Assembly (NCBI GenBank): GCA_036346375.1
Contig: CM070518.1
Span: 2,736,182-2,800,181, forward strand
Origin: Guadua angustifolia
Lineage: Eukaryota > Streptophyta > Magnoliopsida > Poales > Poaceae
Length of the DNA: 64,000 nucleotides
Direction of reading: 5' to 3'
The position numbers and the translations under genes are program-made. Each line of letters starts with the position of its first letter. Position 1 is the first letter of the stretch. This document shows, in pieces, positions 1 to 11,931 of this stretch. The notes below the pieces were generated by a model that ran no database searches, was not told where the DNA came from, and was given only the letters and a program-made list of their open reading frames with translations.

Positions 1-99
1 GCGAGGCGGTGTAGCAGGAGGCAGGATCGAGCGGGAGGGAGGAGGCGAGGAGAGGAGGAGGCGGATCGAGGCGCAGGAGGAGGAGCGGGAGGCGGCCTT

Positions 100-1712
100 G
101 AGGAGGAACCTCTGCACGCATATATTTAACTTCTGCATTAATCTTGGAATGGTAGAGAAGGCGTGGAGGACTTTTTACCTTGACCGATCTGACACCGTCG
201 TGGGCCACTTGATGAGCGACATGCGTGCTTGCGAGAGTGGTGATATCTTCGTTGGAAATCGAGCACATGTGATAAGAAGTCTTCGTGGGCGTAGTCCACT
301 GCACCCTCATGTAGCCCTTCCCCAGTGACCATGCACGATGTCGGTCTCGTTGCATGGAAATGCAACCCAGCGTCTGACCTCGGCGGAAATCCATCCTCCG
401 TCAAGATGGTGAGCCGGCACTCGCAGCACCGCAAGAAGTGTACAACGAGGAAAAACATTGCGGGAGTTACACTCGTAGCTTGAACTCGGGAAAAATTAAT
501 TATTACCTTGGTGGGGATCGGTCGTATCATTTTTGGAACCGCGGTGATAGGTCGGGCTGAACTTCTCTGAGTCGAGGGCATCGCTCGACTACGGGAAATC
601 ATCGCCATCATCTCGGCCCTCAGGCGATCCTCACGTGCCGCCATCTCCCCTCATCTCCCTCTTATCTCTTCCTCACGTGCAGCATCTCCCCTCATCTCCT
701 CCTTAATCTCCTCCTCATTTGCTCCCTTAGTGCGTTGAGGCTCCTGCGATGCTGCCATGACCTTGAGTTGGCACTTTCATGAGTCATCTTGAAAGTAGGA
801 CTTCTTCGTGTGTCCGCCCTCGGCAAGCACCCGCCTTATGGTCGGACTTCGTCGCGAGCGACAGGGATGTCCTGCGACCCTTAGCTCGAGAAGGTCCCTG
901 TTCTTTTCATTGGCTTACCTCTTCTGTAATAAGCGATGCAATTAGATTTGAAATACAACAAGTTGGGTCAATTGTATTGTACTAAGTTAGATGTCTTACG
1001 ATGGTAGAGGCGACTTGGCGGTAGCAGTGGTTTGCAACTTCACAATTTGCCCGTCGAGTTTTCTTTGTCTCGCTAATACCCAGTTGCGTGCCGCTCCTCG
1101 GATATGTGGGAGTAAGGCATCACCGTCCGGAGTTAAGCGCACTCCTCGGCTTGTCGCGCCACTCTGCCTTCTTCCCTCATAGCCGCATGTCACCGAGGTG
1201 GTGCGGGTGCGTGTTAAGCCTCGGACGGCGGTGTTCCTCTCTCTCAGTGCTTGCCTCGGGCGTACCCTTCATCCTCGTGAACTCCGCCCAAACATCGGGG
1301 TCACAAATGGATACTTCTCGAATGGTGTACGGCCTTTCAAAGACGTATGGCTGTGCATAAGGGTCTTGAAGTGCCTCAAGGCCACACCCATCCTATTCAA
1401 GGCGTCTTAGTCTCATTGTGGGTTCATCGTCTGCTCTATAATCCATTTACTCTTAACCTCGCCCCACAACCGATTCTTACGCTTTCGTGTGACATCCTTT
1501 CTCCAATCCTTAATTGTTATGGGCACTCTCTCCCTCACCAATTGGCCAATAAATGACCAGTATCGCCCCTTGTACTTAGGAGGGCCCGTCACAGACCCCC
1601 GGCATTGAAGCGGAGAACTCTGGCGTTCTCCTGTAGCCCCTTTGTTTGGTCCTCGGCTCTTCCTCACCTTACTCGGCCCTTGAGTAGTTGGAACCATGCT
1701 CGGCCCTCGGCT
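100..1712 (-). pseudogene. Second gene of CACTA-1 (plant En/Spm accessory protein), degenerate
   Basis: This is a broken minus-strand reading. The segment at 1413-1697 contains RGPNKGATGERQ, then FIGQLVRERVPITIKDWRK and a WGEVKSKWII stretch, which resembles the conserved N-terminal part of the second protein encoded by plant CACTA elements (Transposase_24/PF03004-like). Further downstream, 560-720 encodes a charged coiled-coil-like segment (repeated R/E/M with AAREDRLRAEM), as in other second genes. Several stops and frameshifts separate the pieces. No Ulp1 protease part is visible, and it would lie beyond the left edge. In the En/Spm paradigm the second protein binds subterminal repeats, but that role is not shown here. 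The first 100 bases are a purine-rich GGAGGCGAGG-type stretch with no clear reading. Confidence 0.6.
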
Positions 1713-2102
1713 GACACCTTCTACTCATGCAGCGGCGAGCCGATGCTCTCTAGTTGCGACATTTTGAGTTTTCTTATCGATAAGGTCATATGTGTGACAT
1801 GAGAGAAAGCAATTTGAAGCTACTATATGCACTTGACAATAAATCTTGTAAAGGATCAGCAGATAATTCATAGTATGCAATTGTTAGAACAAAGTCTATC
1901 TATTGACCAACTCGGATAAAAAACAAAAGCCCATTCCATATGACAAGTGAATTTAGCACTAGCAGATGTTTACTTACACCAACAAGTTTGATTTCACAAC
2001 ATCAAGAGAATATGAGCATTAAAGTACTAATGCAAGAATAGCAACACAAGAAGGTCAAGTTAGTAAGCGACATAACATGCAATATCTGTTGACCAACTAA
2101 AT

Positions 2103-2446
2103 CGTACCAGCGATAACCCTAATCTCTAAATAGGTTTGGTCCTAATCCCATTCGAGGATAAGGCAAGTTCTAAGCCGTTGTACAACCGAGAAAATTTAAG
2201 GACATCTCATTGTTCTCCGGATACACGTCTCGACAACAAGGTCAAGAGGGGTGTATCAGAGAACACCAGGAAAGCTTCGAAATCAACTCTGAAGTTGTAC
2301 AACATAACTTCAGAACTTGCCCAACCACATATCAAAACGTGGACAATTGAGACGCTTCGAATCGCCGCTTATAAATATGCTATTCGGCATATTTATAAAT
2401 AAACACTCTCGAGCAGGAGGCGAGGTTACATAACCTAAACTCTAAC
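2103..2446. repeat. Foldback (hairpin) segment, copy 1
   Basis: About 340 bp with long imperfect inverted arms. GTTGTACAAC and TCCGGATACAC on the left side recur reversed as GTGTATC..GAGAAC and GTTGTACAAC on the right, followed by a short palindrome around ATAAATATGC/GCATATTTAT and GAGCAGGAGGCGAGG. The same segment occurs at 9450-9821 and, reversed, at 62080-62447. Here it lies upstream of the second gene of CACTA-1 in the direction of reading. Confidence 0.75.
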
Positions 2447-4075
2447 ATATCTTTGAGATAAAAACAAAAGTAATATGTTGAAAGTAAACACATGTCTAAA
2501 CAAAAGTAATATGCTAAAAGTTAATATTACGAGAAGCAAGAACTAAAGAAAATAGCGGTGACGAGTAAGGCAGAACAAAGAAAAGTGATTATTAGAGTGC
2601 TCAAGTTTGACAAAGGAAGAAGCGAACAAAGAGCTAAAGAACATAGTATGCAATTCATAGTATAAATCAACTAACATAGAGCTCAAGTTGATTATTAGAG
2701 TGTTCTCGGATGTCGGGTTGCCTTAAGAGGCCCTCCTCGCCACAATAGGCGAAAGCAGAGATAGATTTGTGACAACCTTTCCACAATTTCAATTCAATAC
2801 TTGACGGGTTTTAAGTTAATCAAATGTCGGTCAAACATGCGATTAGGAATCACTTCAACTACTTTCTTGGATAGTGGCGAACACTTAAGCCCTCATGCAA
2901 GGTCCCCAAGTCAATATCTTGATTTACGTGCGATATTAAGAGCAAGATTTTACTAATTATTCAATTAACAATATGAAGGAGATTACATAATTCAATGGAA
3001 GCATAATTGACATAATCATAGTAATGAAGCAATTCATATAGTGATGTCAATTGCTCTAAGAATCATGTCTACAAAACCAAAGTGGTGATTATTTTTGTGC
3101 TCTCAGTTTTGGGTGAAATTGAAGATTAGATCTTCAATCCAATCACAAAGACAAGAAGATAATTAATTAGTAAGTTAGGCCTCAAACCCTTACCTTCCTA
3201 AGCATGCGAGAATGATGTATTTATAGAACAAGGTTTCTTGATTAATAGCTCTAAGATCAGATATTTAGATCAGCCTATTAGCTCGCTTGACAATCGATTC
3301 AAGCATCAATGTTCAGATCGGTAGATGAATTAAAACTAGCGAACCGAGAGCATATTCAGATTAGTAACTCCTCGGTGGACTAACCGAACCAGCATATATT
3401 GTTCGGATCGATGTTAGACTAACGAATATGCATATGATGTTCGAACCCGATGTCATTGACCGAACCAATGATAAATACTAAGTGGCGACTAGAAAATGTA
3501 CTAATCTAATCGGCGGATCTTAGACTAGCGATAGAATAACCATACACAGACAACAATTTGCAATTATCAAATGGTGTCGAGATTACGATAAGCAGAATAT
3601 ATACACGGTAATCTTATAGCATGCAAGACTAACAGTTCAAGGCCTAACTTCATAAGATTAATCATCATAATCATCAAGCGCCCAATATCATCACAGCAAA
3701 GCACCAAAACTCAGACCCACAGGCTTATTTTTTAGACCTATCACATGAACATACATTTGTATATCTATCTTTGCTCTCCCCACCAAAATCTTAGATCGGT
3801 TAAGAAATGCGAGGCCGCCTAACTTGACCCATTCAAACGCAACACATAGCAGTTGAATATTACCGATAAGCAATATAGCGATGAATATTACCGAGAAGCA
3901 TTTCACTATGAATGACAATTACACTAACCAAGTATATCACAATTATATATATACCAGATGTCAAGTTTGTTGTCACAAATCATCTATTCGATCCCAGATA
4001 TCCTCACGAGAACACTTAAGCCCTCATGCAAGGTCCCCAAGTCAAACACATAGATCGGCCTTTGCATTCACTTAA
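2447..4075. other. AT-rich non-coding stretch with a 36-bp exact direct repeat
   Basis: I see no supported reading frame here. It lies between the GC-rich leader and the second-gene exons of CACTA-1, so it is probably intron or untranslated sequence. A 36-bp sequence beginning GAACACTTAAGCCC occurs without mismatch at 2879-2914 and again at 4010-4045, which is compatible with an insertion, a local duplication or rearrangement edges. The short ORFs here have no recognisable motif. Confidence 0.5.
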
Positions 4076-4450
4076 AAGAATAAGGCGCAGTATGAAATAC
4101 TTACGGGACGATGGTGAAACAAAAAGCAGCTAGGATTGGGGCGGGCGGGGTCGGGCGTCGGCGTCGAAGGGCACCACCTCAGCGAAGGGGCGGGCGGGGC
4201 GGCGTCGGCGTCGAAGGGCACCGGAGTAGGGGGCGGCGTCGGCGTCGGGCGGTGTGGGGGTGGCGTGAGGCGTCCTCGGCGGCAGCGGCAAGGCGAGGCG
4301 TCCTCGGCGTCGGCGGCAGGCGGAGGCGTGAAGGCGCGGCGGCGGCACTTTTCGGCGGCTAGGGTTAAGCGTTTACGGCGCAGGCGGGGAGCGAGAAGGC
4401 GGCTAGTAGCGTGGAGGAGAGGGCTGGCTTGTGAATGGTTATGGGCCGGG
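4076..4450 (-). other. GC-rich leader or first exon of the CACTA-1 second gene
   Basis: This is a sharply GC-rich island of GGCGTCGGCGTCG-type simple repeats in an AT-rich surround. It sits directly downstream, on the minus strand, of the internal repeat array 4455-5532. CACTA-3 has a GC-rich leader at the equivalent place (26105-26397) and CACTA-2 has two divergent ones, so I read this as the 5' leader of the second gene. Translations on both strands are low-complexity Arg/Ala/Pro-rich and not convincing proteins. Confidence 0.5.
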
Positions 4451-4454
4451 GTTT

Positions 4455-5532
4455 TAAGAATTGCGTTAGTCATTAGTATCACTCTTTTAAGAAAACCGAT
4501 ACTGATGCTTAATCATTAGTATCACTCTTTTCAGAAAACCGATACTGATGCTTTATCATCACTTTTATAATAGAACCCTGATGTAGTCATTAGTATCACT
4601 TTTTTAATAAAACCGATACTGATGTTTTATCATTAGTATCACTCTTTTAAGAAAACCGATACTGATGCTTAATCATTAGTATCACTCTTTTCAGAAAACC
4701 GATACTGATGCTTTATCATCACTTTTCTAATAGAACCCAGATGTTAGTCATTAGTATCACTTTTTTAATAAAACCGATACTGAAGTTTTATCATTAGTAT
4801 CACTCTTTTAAGAAAACCGATACTGATGCTTAACCATTAGTATCACTTTTTTAATAAAACCGATACTGATGCTTTATCATCACTTTTCTAATAGAACCCT
4901 GATGTTAGTCATTAGTATCACTTTTTTAATAAAACCGATACTGATGCTTTATCATTAGTATCACTCTTTTAAGAAAACCGATACTGATTCTTCATCATTA
5001 GTATCACTCTTTTAAGAAAACCGATACTGATGCTTCATCATTAGTATCACTCTTTTCAGAAAACCGATCATCGATGCTTTATCATCACTTTCTAATAGAA
5101 CCCGATGTTAGTCATTAGTATCACTTTTTAATAAAACCGATCTTGATGTTTTATCATTAGTATCACTCTTTTAAGAAAACCGTCTTGATGCTTAACCATT
5201 AGTATCACTTTTTAATAAAACCGATCTTGATGCTTTATCATCACTTTTCTAATAGAACCACGATGTTAGTCATTAGTATCACTTTTTAATAAAACCGATC
5301 TTGATGCTTTATCATTAGTATCACTCTTTTAAGAAAACCGACATCGATTCTTCATCATTAGTATCACTCTTTTAAGAAAACCGATCTCGATGCTTCATCA
5401 TTAGTATCACTCTTTTAATAAAACCGACATCGATGCTTGATCATCACTTTTCTAATAGAACAACGATGTTAGTCGTCGATTATCACTTTTTTTAATAAAA
5501 CCGAAACAACGATGTAGTTTATTGCACTATTC
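4455..5532. repeat. Internal tandem array of subterminal-type motif in CACTA-1
   Basis: More than 20 head-to-tail units built on CATTAGTATCACT-(T-rich)-AAAACCGATACTGATG, with a variant unit TTTCTAATAGAACCC-TGATGTTAGTC alternating. The core ACCGATACTGATG resembles the ACCGATAGTGATG motif of the element's own 5' terminus (10240-10720) and of CACTA-5 (61148-61668). Units from 4460 to about 5050 mostly keep GATACTGATG, whereas from about 5050 to 5530 they read GATCTTGATG, GATCTCGATG or GACATCGATG. The array separates the TNP2 gene from the GC-rich leader of the second gene. Confidence 0.85.
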
Positions 5533-6008
5533 CTTTTAGGACATCGCAAGTTCTGAATTTTCAGCATTTCATCAAGAGAGAAAATGCCATAACTTTGTCA
5601 TACATTGTTGAAATTATTAGAAATTTTGAAGAAACATATTTGAGGATCTTGCAAAACTTTTCATAAAATAATTTTTGGAAGCGACCTCATTCAAGAAATA
5701 TGCCAAAATTCATTTCAGTAGACATGATTTGTGCGTAAAAGCGTAGAAAAGTCAAAACTTTTTCAAATTAATCTGGAATTGTCGAAAATTTCCGAAATTA
5801 ACTTTCGACTATTTACAAGCTTTCCCAACAATAATTTAGTCAAATGGAATTTTCTTTCACAAATTATGGCACAAAGTGCAGGCATAAAGAGAAATGGCAT
5901 GCATTTCCATGAAGCCTCCAAACAGCAATTAATCACCTTGGATTTACAATACTATTTTACATACATTATAATAGTCCATTTATTTACAATATTGCCCTTC
6001 ATGATGAT
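5533..6008. other. 3' flank of the CACTA-1 transposase gene, no feature recognised
   Basis: An AT-rich stretch between the stop of the transposase remnant and the internal array. The ORF readings here have no family motif. It is probably 3' untranslated or spacer sequence. Confidence 0.4.
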
Positions 6009-9000
6009 CTACTCGCATGTAATTGGCTCCATGTGTGTCGTCATCCCCGCTAAGACAAGCCCCATCGCAAATGAAGGTATCTCATCGAATTGGTTATACT
6101 CTTCTTCATCTACAACATCTTCAACTCCTACGATCCGTCTCTTGCCATGAAGAACGGCGTGCAACCTTGGATTGGCCGGATCGCGCCGCGTAAAAGACTT
6201 GAGTTGCTTGCTTCGCAAGGACAAGCGGATCATCTTTGTGGCGAGTCTCTGAGATCCACAATAGTAAAGCCTCTCTTGTCGACCTTCACTCCATGTGGAA
6301 GTCGTACCCACTTACATCGGAACAATGGAACTTGGTATATTCGTGTCGAGCTCCCAAATTTCTTGATCATCCCATAGTAGGAGTTCATTGCGGTTGGGGA
6401 TCTTGTTTTCGGTGATGATCATCGAGAAAGCATTTATACTCACACCTTGTTTTGGATAGTACTCTTGGCATCTTGACTCTCGATGTAAAAGGTGTAACCA
6501 TTAATATCGTACCCTGCCATATCGTACATTAAATCTTGGTCGTCGATAACCATTTTACATTCTCGATAAGGAGACCTCCGCTTTTCTTTGAACCATGTGA
6601 GAATCGATCATTGTGTTCTTGTGCGATGGAAACTCATCCATTTGTGGATTCTCTTCCGTAATATCAACTTATCTTTGCTTTCGATGTATGGGCGAACCTG
6701 CTTATTACGCAAGGCGTGAAATCGCCTTGCAATACATATCAAACCTCGGACTCATTAGTTTGGACCGCGGTTCCTTTACCGGCAAGTCCGCCCTCATGGC
6801 GAGAATCTGAGGAACACCGATTGCTTGTCTTTTACCCGGGTAGTCCACATAAAACTCAATAACCTCTTGGTCCATAACCTTCAACAATACTACCCTCGAG
6901 CAATCGATTCCTCACATATGACTTTAATATACCCATGTACCTCTCGAGCGGATACATGTAGCGTAGGAAAGCGGGTCCACATATCTTAATCTCTCGACAA
7001 GGTGAACAACAAGGTGGACCATTCGTCAAAAAACGGCGGTGGGAAATGCATCTCAAGGTGACCAGAGTGCGCACCACCTCACTCTGTAAGTTGTCTAGTA
7101 CATCGGGGTCAATAACTGCGGGAGATCGCATTGAAGAAATAACACAACTTTGTGATTGCCAACGACATCCTCTCGGGAGAATATTTGGATTACTGGCCCA
7201 GGAGCATTTGGGTCATCAAGACATGGCGGTCATGGGACTTCATGCCCAACAACTTCAAATCATCCATAGACACAAGCTTCTTAATGTTGGCGGAGTAGCG
7301 AGATGGAACTTTAATACTTTGGAGACATTTGCGAGATCTTCTTTCTCCTTCTTGGGCGGGGTGTAGCATGCAGCGAGGATGTCGGGCCTTTTCCATCCTC
7401 CTCTATCCTTTGCAAGTCCGGGCACGATTCCCATGTAGGCCATGTCGCGGACGAGCATTGACACCATCTTTGGTCTTCCCGGTATGTTCAGCGAGATGCC
7501 AACCAAGTTATCGCGGACATTCTTCTCAACATGCATGACATCAATACAATGCGGACATCTAACTCCTTCGATCACGGTAAGTCCCGAATATTGACCTCTT
7601 CTTCCAAATGGTCCTAGGATGAACAGATTCTGGCTCTTTCCGTCTTGAACATCGATATCCTCTACACGTGAATACACTTGGCTTCCACTCATAGGTCATG
7701 CGGTGCGAGCGGACTTCCCTCTTCCCATCAAATTTGTCATCCATCTTACGGTATCGATGACTTCGAGGTAGAAAACCTCGGTGACCCATATACCGAGTTT
7801 TCTTGGAATTAATGACCATAGACTCTCGTCTCCTCTTCACAAATAGGACACGCTTTGGCTCCTTTAAATCGTAACTCGCCAAATTACCAAGGGCGGAAAT
7901 CATTTATGGTGCAAAATACCATAGCCGTAGGGTGAAATGCTCTCTTTATACGCATCCCACACGACGACCCCTCATTCCACAATTTTACCAAATCCTCGAT
8001 CAATGGTGCAAGGTACACATCAATATCATTTCATTTGTTTGGGTCGAGATTAGTAATGACATCATGATATACTTCCGCTTCATGCACTGCCAAGGAGGAG
8101 GTTGTAGATACCTATGAATCGGCCAGTCTTTGTGATTGCTCATGTTACCAAGCGGATTCATTCGTCGGTACTCAACCCAAATCTTATGTTCCTCATTTGG
8201 CACCAAACTCCTCATGTTTCCAATCGATGTTTCTCCATTGAGCGAATCAGCGGGGTGTCTCGACTTGCCATCTTCCTTCGAGACTCGTAATGCCAGCGCA
8301 ACAATTTTGCCTCTCTCGGATTTGCAAACAACCGCTCGAGACAGGGAATGATGGGCAAGTACCACAATACCTTGGCGGTGCACCTTTAGTGATGACCTCT
8401 TCACCGTCGTTGCCCGGCTCTTCGCTTCTTGTCGTTCACGCTTCTCCTTTTGTTTGTCTGGGCACACCATAAGCGGACAAGCGTGCAGCTCGATGTGCGT
8501 TACGGTACAAGATGCAATCATTAGGACATGCATGTATCCTTTCTATTTCCATTCCCATGGGACATAGTAGCTTCTTCGCTTCATAAATGCTTGTTGGCAA
8601 CTCGTTTCCCTCCGAAGCAGATCCGATAGAAGAACTAGTAGTGCATTGAAACTTGTATCGTCCAGCGGTGTTTTGCCTTGATTCGAACAATGCAAGGACC
8701 GAACCCAACTTTGGTGTATTCCGCTTTGCAACTTTGTGAGCAGCGGTTTGGCATAAATCTTCTATCAAGCTTTTAAACTTTTCAAACTCTCTTTCCGTGT
8801 AATTACCCTCCACATCCCGCAACATTTGCTCCAAATTATCCTCCTCAAACATATCGATCGCAACTCGTCATCCGGTTCCACCGTATCTTCGTTGCATATC
8901 GGAGTGGTACTACCGCCTCCCGTGATGGATCCAACATGTGTAATTCCTCACGAAGCCACGTCGAATCGGTGGTCCTCAATTTGAGATGAGTTGTTAAATC

Positions 9001-9153
9001 TCCTCTGATTGGTGCAATCAATGCAAGGACAATATATGAAGTTTACACCCTCCTCACCATGTAGCCTTCTTACGCAATTTTTTGAACTCCTTAACACCCT
9101 CGAAATTCAGCACTCACACGGCTTTTACGATACATCCATTCCTCACGGTCCAT
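6009..9153 (-). pseudogene. TNP2-type CACTA transposase of CACTA-1, degenerate
   Basis: The reading begins at an ATG at 9153 (MDREEWMYRKSRVS), the start of the transposase-associated domain (PF13963), with CPCIDC at about 9020-9045. The TNP2 core (PF02992, Transposase_21) follows: IHACPNDCILYR near 8510, CMKRKYIMMSLLIS near 8060 and CIDVMHVEKNVRDNLVGI near 7520. Next come a DUF4218-like part (MDDLKLLGMKSHD near 7260, REIKICGPAFLRYMYPLERYMGILKSY near 6960) and a C-terminal DUF4216-like end (HGKRRIVGVEDVVDEEEYNQFDE near 6100). The product would be a nuclear transposase acting on the element's termini. Frameshifts and stops in nearly every segment make it non-functional as read. Domain order is complete. 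Confidence 0.88.
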
Positions 9154-9449
9154 CTGCAATTAAATTTCGCACAATAAATTAAGGAAAAAGCTGGGCGACA
9201 ACTAGCTATAGCTATTTTAAATATTGAGACATCATTTCAATTAATATTACCTTTGCAAAATAGTGGGCGAGGTTCCAAGATATATAAATGTACTCACGAT
9301 CGATACCTAGCTTCTTCCCTGGTTTAAAGCTTCGCCAATTCCCTTCATAAGAGACATAAATTTTAACATCAACAACGATATCAAATAATCTAATTATATA
9401 GCTAGTGCATTAGCTTGCAAATCTTTCTACTACAACGAAACAAATCAAG

Positions 9450-9821
9450 GGTACCAACGATGACTCCTAATCTCTACATAGGTTAGGTCCTAATCCCATT
9501 CGAGGATATATGGTTGGAGCAAGTTCTAAGCCGTTGTACAACTCGGAGAAAATTTGGCGACATCTCCCATTGTTCTCCGGATACACGTCTCGGACAACAG
9601 GTCAAGAGGGTGTGTATCCGGAGAACACCAGAAAACGCTACGAAATCTACTCGAAGTTGTACAACAGCTTCAGAACTTGCTCGAACTATATATCCTCGAA
9701 TTGTCAAAAACGTGGACAATTCGAGATCGCTTAAGCTTATAAATATGCCCTTTCGTTCAGCATATTTATAAATAAGCACCCTCGAGCAGGAGGCGAGGTT
9801 TCGCCGCCTAAACTCTAATAC
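9450..9821. repeat. Foldback (hairpin) segment, copy 2
   Basis: The best-preserved of three copies. The left arm (about 9500-9590: CGAGGATATATGG, GTTGTACAACTC, TTCTCCGGATACACG) is matched in reverse by the right arm (about 9615-9715: GTGTATCCGGAGAAC, GAAGTTGTACAAC, CTATATATCCTCGAATT), giving roughly 90-100 bp of pairing around a short centre. It lies upstream of the transposase ATG at 9153, inside the presumed 5' intron of the CACTA-1 TNP2 gene. Confidence 0.8.
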
Positions 9822-10222
9822 TTGATTTACCACATGATAGCAATAATAATTCCATATATATAAGCAGGAGATCGCACTACAAAAATTAAATAGATATGCG
9901 CTTGTCAAATAAAGAGTGTGAAATCTGAAAGCACGTACACAATTCGATGCAACCTAAACTTTATTGACGACATATTGAAATTACGAGCAAAATTGAAGGG
10001 TTGAAAGAATTGCTGCTCACATTTTGAAGAAAACCGCAATAGAGAGCAAAAGGGAATCTCCTCAAGATAGGGTTTCAATTTTGCCCTCTTAATACCCACC
10101 CATGAGGACTTCAAATTTTCTCACCCAACTATTGCTTCCAACCACACAATATGAGCTATTTTCTCGGGTGGCGGAGAAATCTCCTCTGGAGCAAAAGCAG
10201 AGAAGAGTTCAAGTATGAGTGG
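9822..10222 (-). other. Presumed 5' leader and intron of the CACTA-1 transposase gene
   Basis: There is no coding motif. The minus-strand segment CCAGAGGAGATTTCTCCG near 10175 and the following leader text recur at 61720 in CACTA-5 on the plus strand, directly downstream of its subterminal repeats. This supports a shared transcript leader upstream of the transposase gene. Likewise, 9154-9449 holds only presumed intron sequence. Confidence 0.5.
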
Positions 10223-10233
10223 TATATATAACC
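10223..10233 (-). promoter_or_regulatory. TATA box of the CACTA-1 transposase promoter
   Basis: The minus strand reads GGTTATATATA here, immediately inside the subterminal repeat region and upstream of the conserved leader. The position relative to the terminus resembles that of the TATA-like sequences in CACTA-3 and CACTA-5. Confidence 0.55.
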
Positions 10234-10239
10234 TAGCGA

Positions 10240-10726
10240 GGCACATCGAATCGGTTCTTTTCAAAAGCGTCTTGATGTGCCTGGCCATCACTTTAGACAT
10301 AAGCACGAGCACATCGAGAATCGGTTCTTTTCAACAAGTGATAGTGATGTGCCATCGTTATCACTATCGCTTCTATAAAAGAATGATAGTGATAACCATG
10401 TGCTATCGAATCGGTTTTCTACTAAAAAGTGATCTTGATGTTCACGGTCATCGAATCGGTTCTTTTCATAGAAGTGATAGTGATGATCACGCACATCACT
10501 ATCACTTCTATGAAAAGAACCGATAGTGATGATCGTGCACATCACTATCACTTTTAGTAGAGAACCGATTCGGATGTTTCGTGCTACATCACAATCACTT
10601 ATAATCTCGAGAACCGATCTCGATTATTACTAACACCTCTCGAAGTTACTTATCACAATCGCTTTTTTGAAAAACTTAAGAACCGATCAGATCTGTTGAT
10701 AGTGATGTGTGGATTACGTAGTAGTG
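10240..10726. repeat. 5' subterminal repeats and TIR of CACTA-1
   Basis: Many direct and inverted copies of ACCGATAGTGATG and CATCACTATCACTT spread over about 480 bp, ending in GTAGTAGTG (10718-10726), the reverse of the CACTA terminus. In En/Spm such motifs are transposase-complex binding sites. Some copies pair into longer hairpins (for example around 10480-10535). Confidence 0.85.
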
Positions 10727-11381
10727 AGTAGCAATGTTGGTATGTTTGATGTATGTACTGTTATAGCATATTTTTTAGATAGGTTTACACTATAGGAGGT
10801 GTGACTGCAGGTTTGGCTTCAACCACATCTCATTATGTTCCTTGTGGATAAAAGGCAAGTGCATGGTACATGATGGTATGGATGGTTGATTCTTATTGTT
10901 TTTATTAGAAACTTACTATCATAATGCTTTACATGATTCCTTTTGTTTGCTATAAAAAAAGGTACGTTATGATGTGAGAATAATGGAGATGATGGAATAT
11001 GTTAATAATTTATGTTATTTGCATATGTGTATTTATGATGGAAGAGGTGACCTGTGTGGTCCTCTATGACCTACTTGGTGTAGGCATAAAAGACCTACTT
11101 CGGTATGCACCTCCACAGGATGGAGTGCATAAGAGGGTGCGACATCGATGGGTGTGTGCTCAGCGATACCGGTATATGCTATGTGATGAGCATATGAGCG
11201 TGTCAACATATTTGCATTGCATCACCCAAAGGTGATTAATGAGATGAGTGTGATAAATGGTTATGTTATATTTTTATTATGCACTTGCTGAGTTATGGAC
11301 TCACCCTTGCTTATTTTAATGTTTTAGGTGATCATTGAAGATGACATGTAAGGGATGGGAGTAGCTCAATTGTGTCACCTA
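10727..11381. other. Inter-element sequence and target of CACTA-2, unidentified repeat
   Basis: No convincing ORF. It contains text typical of intergenic grass repeats (GAGTTATGGACTCACCC near 11290) but I cannot name the family. It continues after CACTA-2 from 55245, because CACTA-2 interrupts it and leaves a CTA duplication (11379-11381 and 55242-55244). Confidence 0.4.
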
Positions 11382-11690
11382 CACTACTACAGAACCGGCT
11401 ACTACAAACGGCTCGTAACCCCCTTTAGAAGCGGTTTTATAACCGCTTCTAAACAGCGTGTGATACCGTCGGTATCACAAGCTGGCGATTCTTTCAACTT
11501 ACGCCAGTTGTGGTACGAAGCGGTTGGGAAGGTGTCTGGAAGGCCAAGTGGAGCGCCACGGGGGGATTTCCTGGCGGTTCGATGTTACAAACCGCCAGGA
11601 GAAGGATATCGAAGCGGTTAGTCTTACCAACGCTTGTAGGAAGCAACATTCGAAGCGGTTGAGTCACCAACCTTGTGGAGAGAGTTTTCG
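11382..11690. repeat. 3' TIR and subterminal repeats of CACTA-2
   Basis: The TIR CACTACTACAGAACCGG is followed by repeated GAAGCGGTT and AACCGCTTC motifs in both orientations, including a close inverted pair at about 11421-11450. The motif matches the opposite end (55010-55241) and the internal foldback (16815-18013). Confidence 0.85.
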
Positions 11691-11931
11691 ATTATATGTA
11701 TTATAGAATATGTTCTTACAGTATTTTTGTATATCGTTTTTGACCATAAAATTAAATATGAGTGGAGGAGTTTTTGGCGCAATTAAATATATTACATATG
11801 CATACTCATACACATGTTCACAAGCTAGCTCACTACACAAAAAAACGAACTTAATAGTGTAAAAAATGGACAAGTACATACACGCAACCGACGTTTACAA
11901 GTTTGAATGATTAAAAAAATGATTATCGAAC

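Larger units (their letters stand above)
1..10726 (-). mobile_element. CACTA-1, a CACTA (En/Spm) DNA transposon, left end outside window
   Basis: This element reads right to left. Its 5' terminus is at 10726, where the minus strand starts CACTACTACGTAATCC, a CACTA terminal inverted repeat. Inside it come subterminal GAACCGATAGTGATG-type motifs (about 10240-10720), a minus-strand TATA box, a TNP2 transposase remnant (6009-9153), an internal tandem array (4455-5532), a GC-rich leader and a second-gene remnant that runs off the left edge. No 3' TIR is visible, so the element is at least 10.7 kb. It is related to CACTA-5 at the right edge: both share subterminal motifs, the leader and the transposase N-terminus. 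Confidence 0.85.

Noticed and set aside
138..644. A 168-residue minus-strand ORF as an independent gene
   Set aside because: Its composition and coiled-coil start fit a fragment of the CACTA second gene; only part of it is in the probable coding frame.
4111..4519. Arg/Gly- and Pro/Ala-rich ORFs on both strands
   Set aside because: Simple GGCGTCGGCGTCG repeats explain them; no domain is visible and both strands are open only because of composition.
4455..5532. Regularly spaced repeats resembling a CRISPR array
   Set aside because: The spacers are themselves repeated, units are subterminal-type CACTA motifs, and the context is a eukaryotic transposon.
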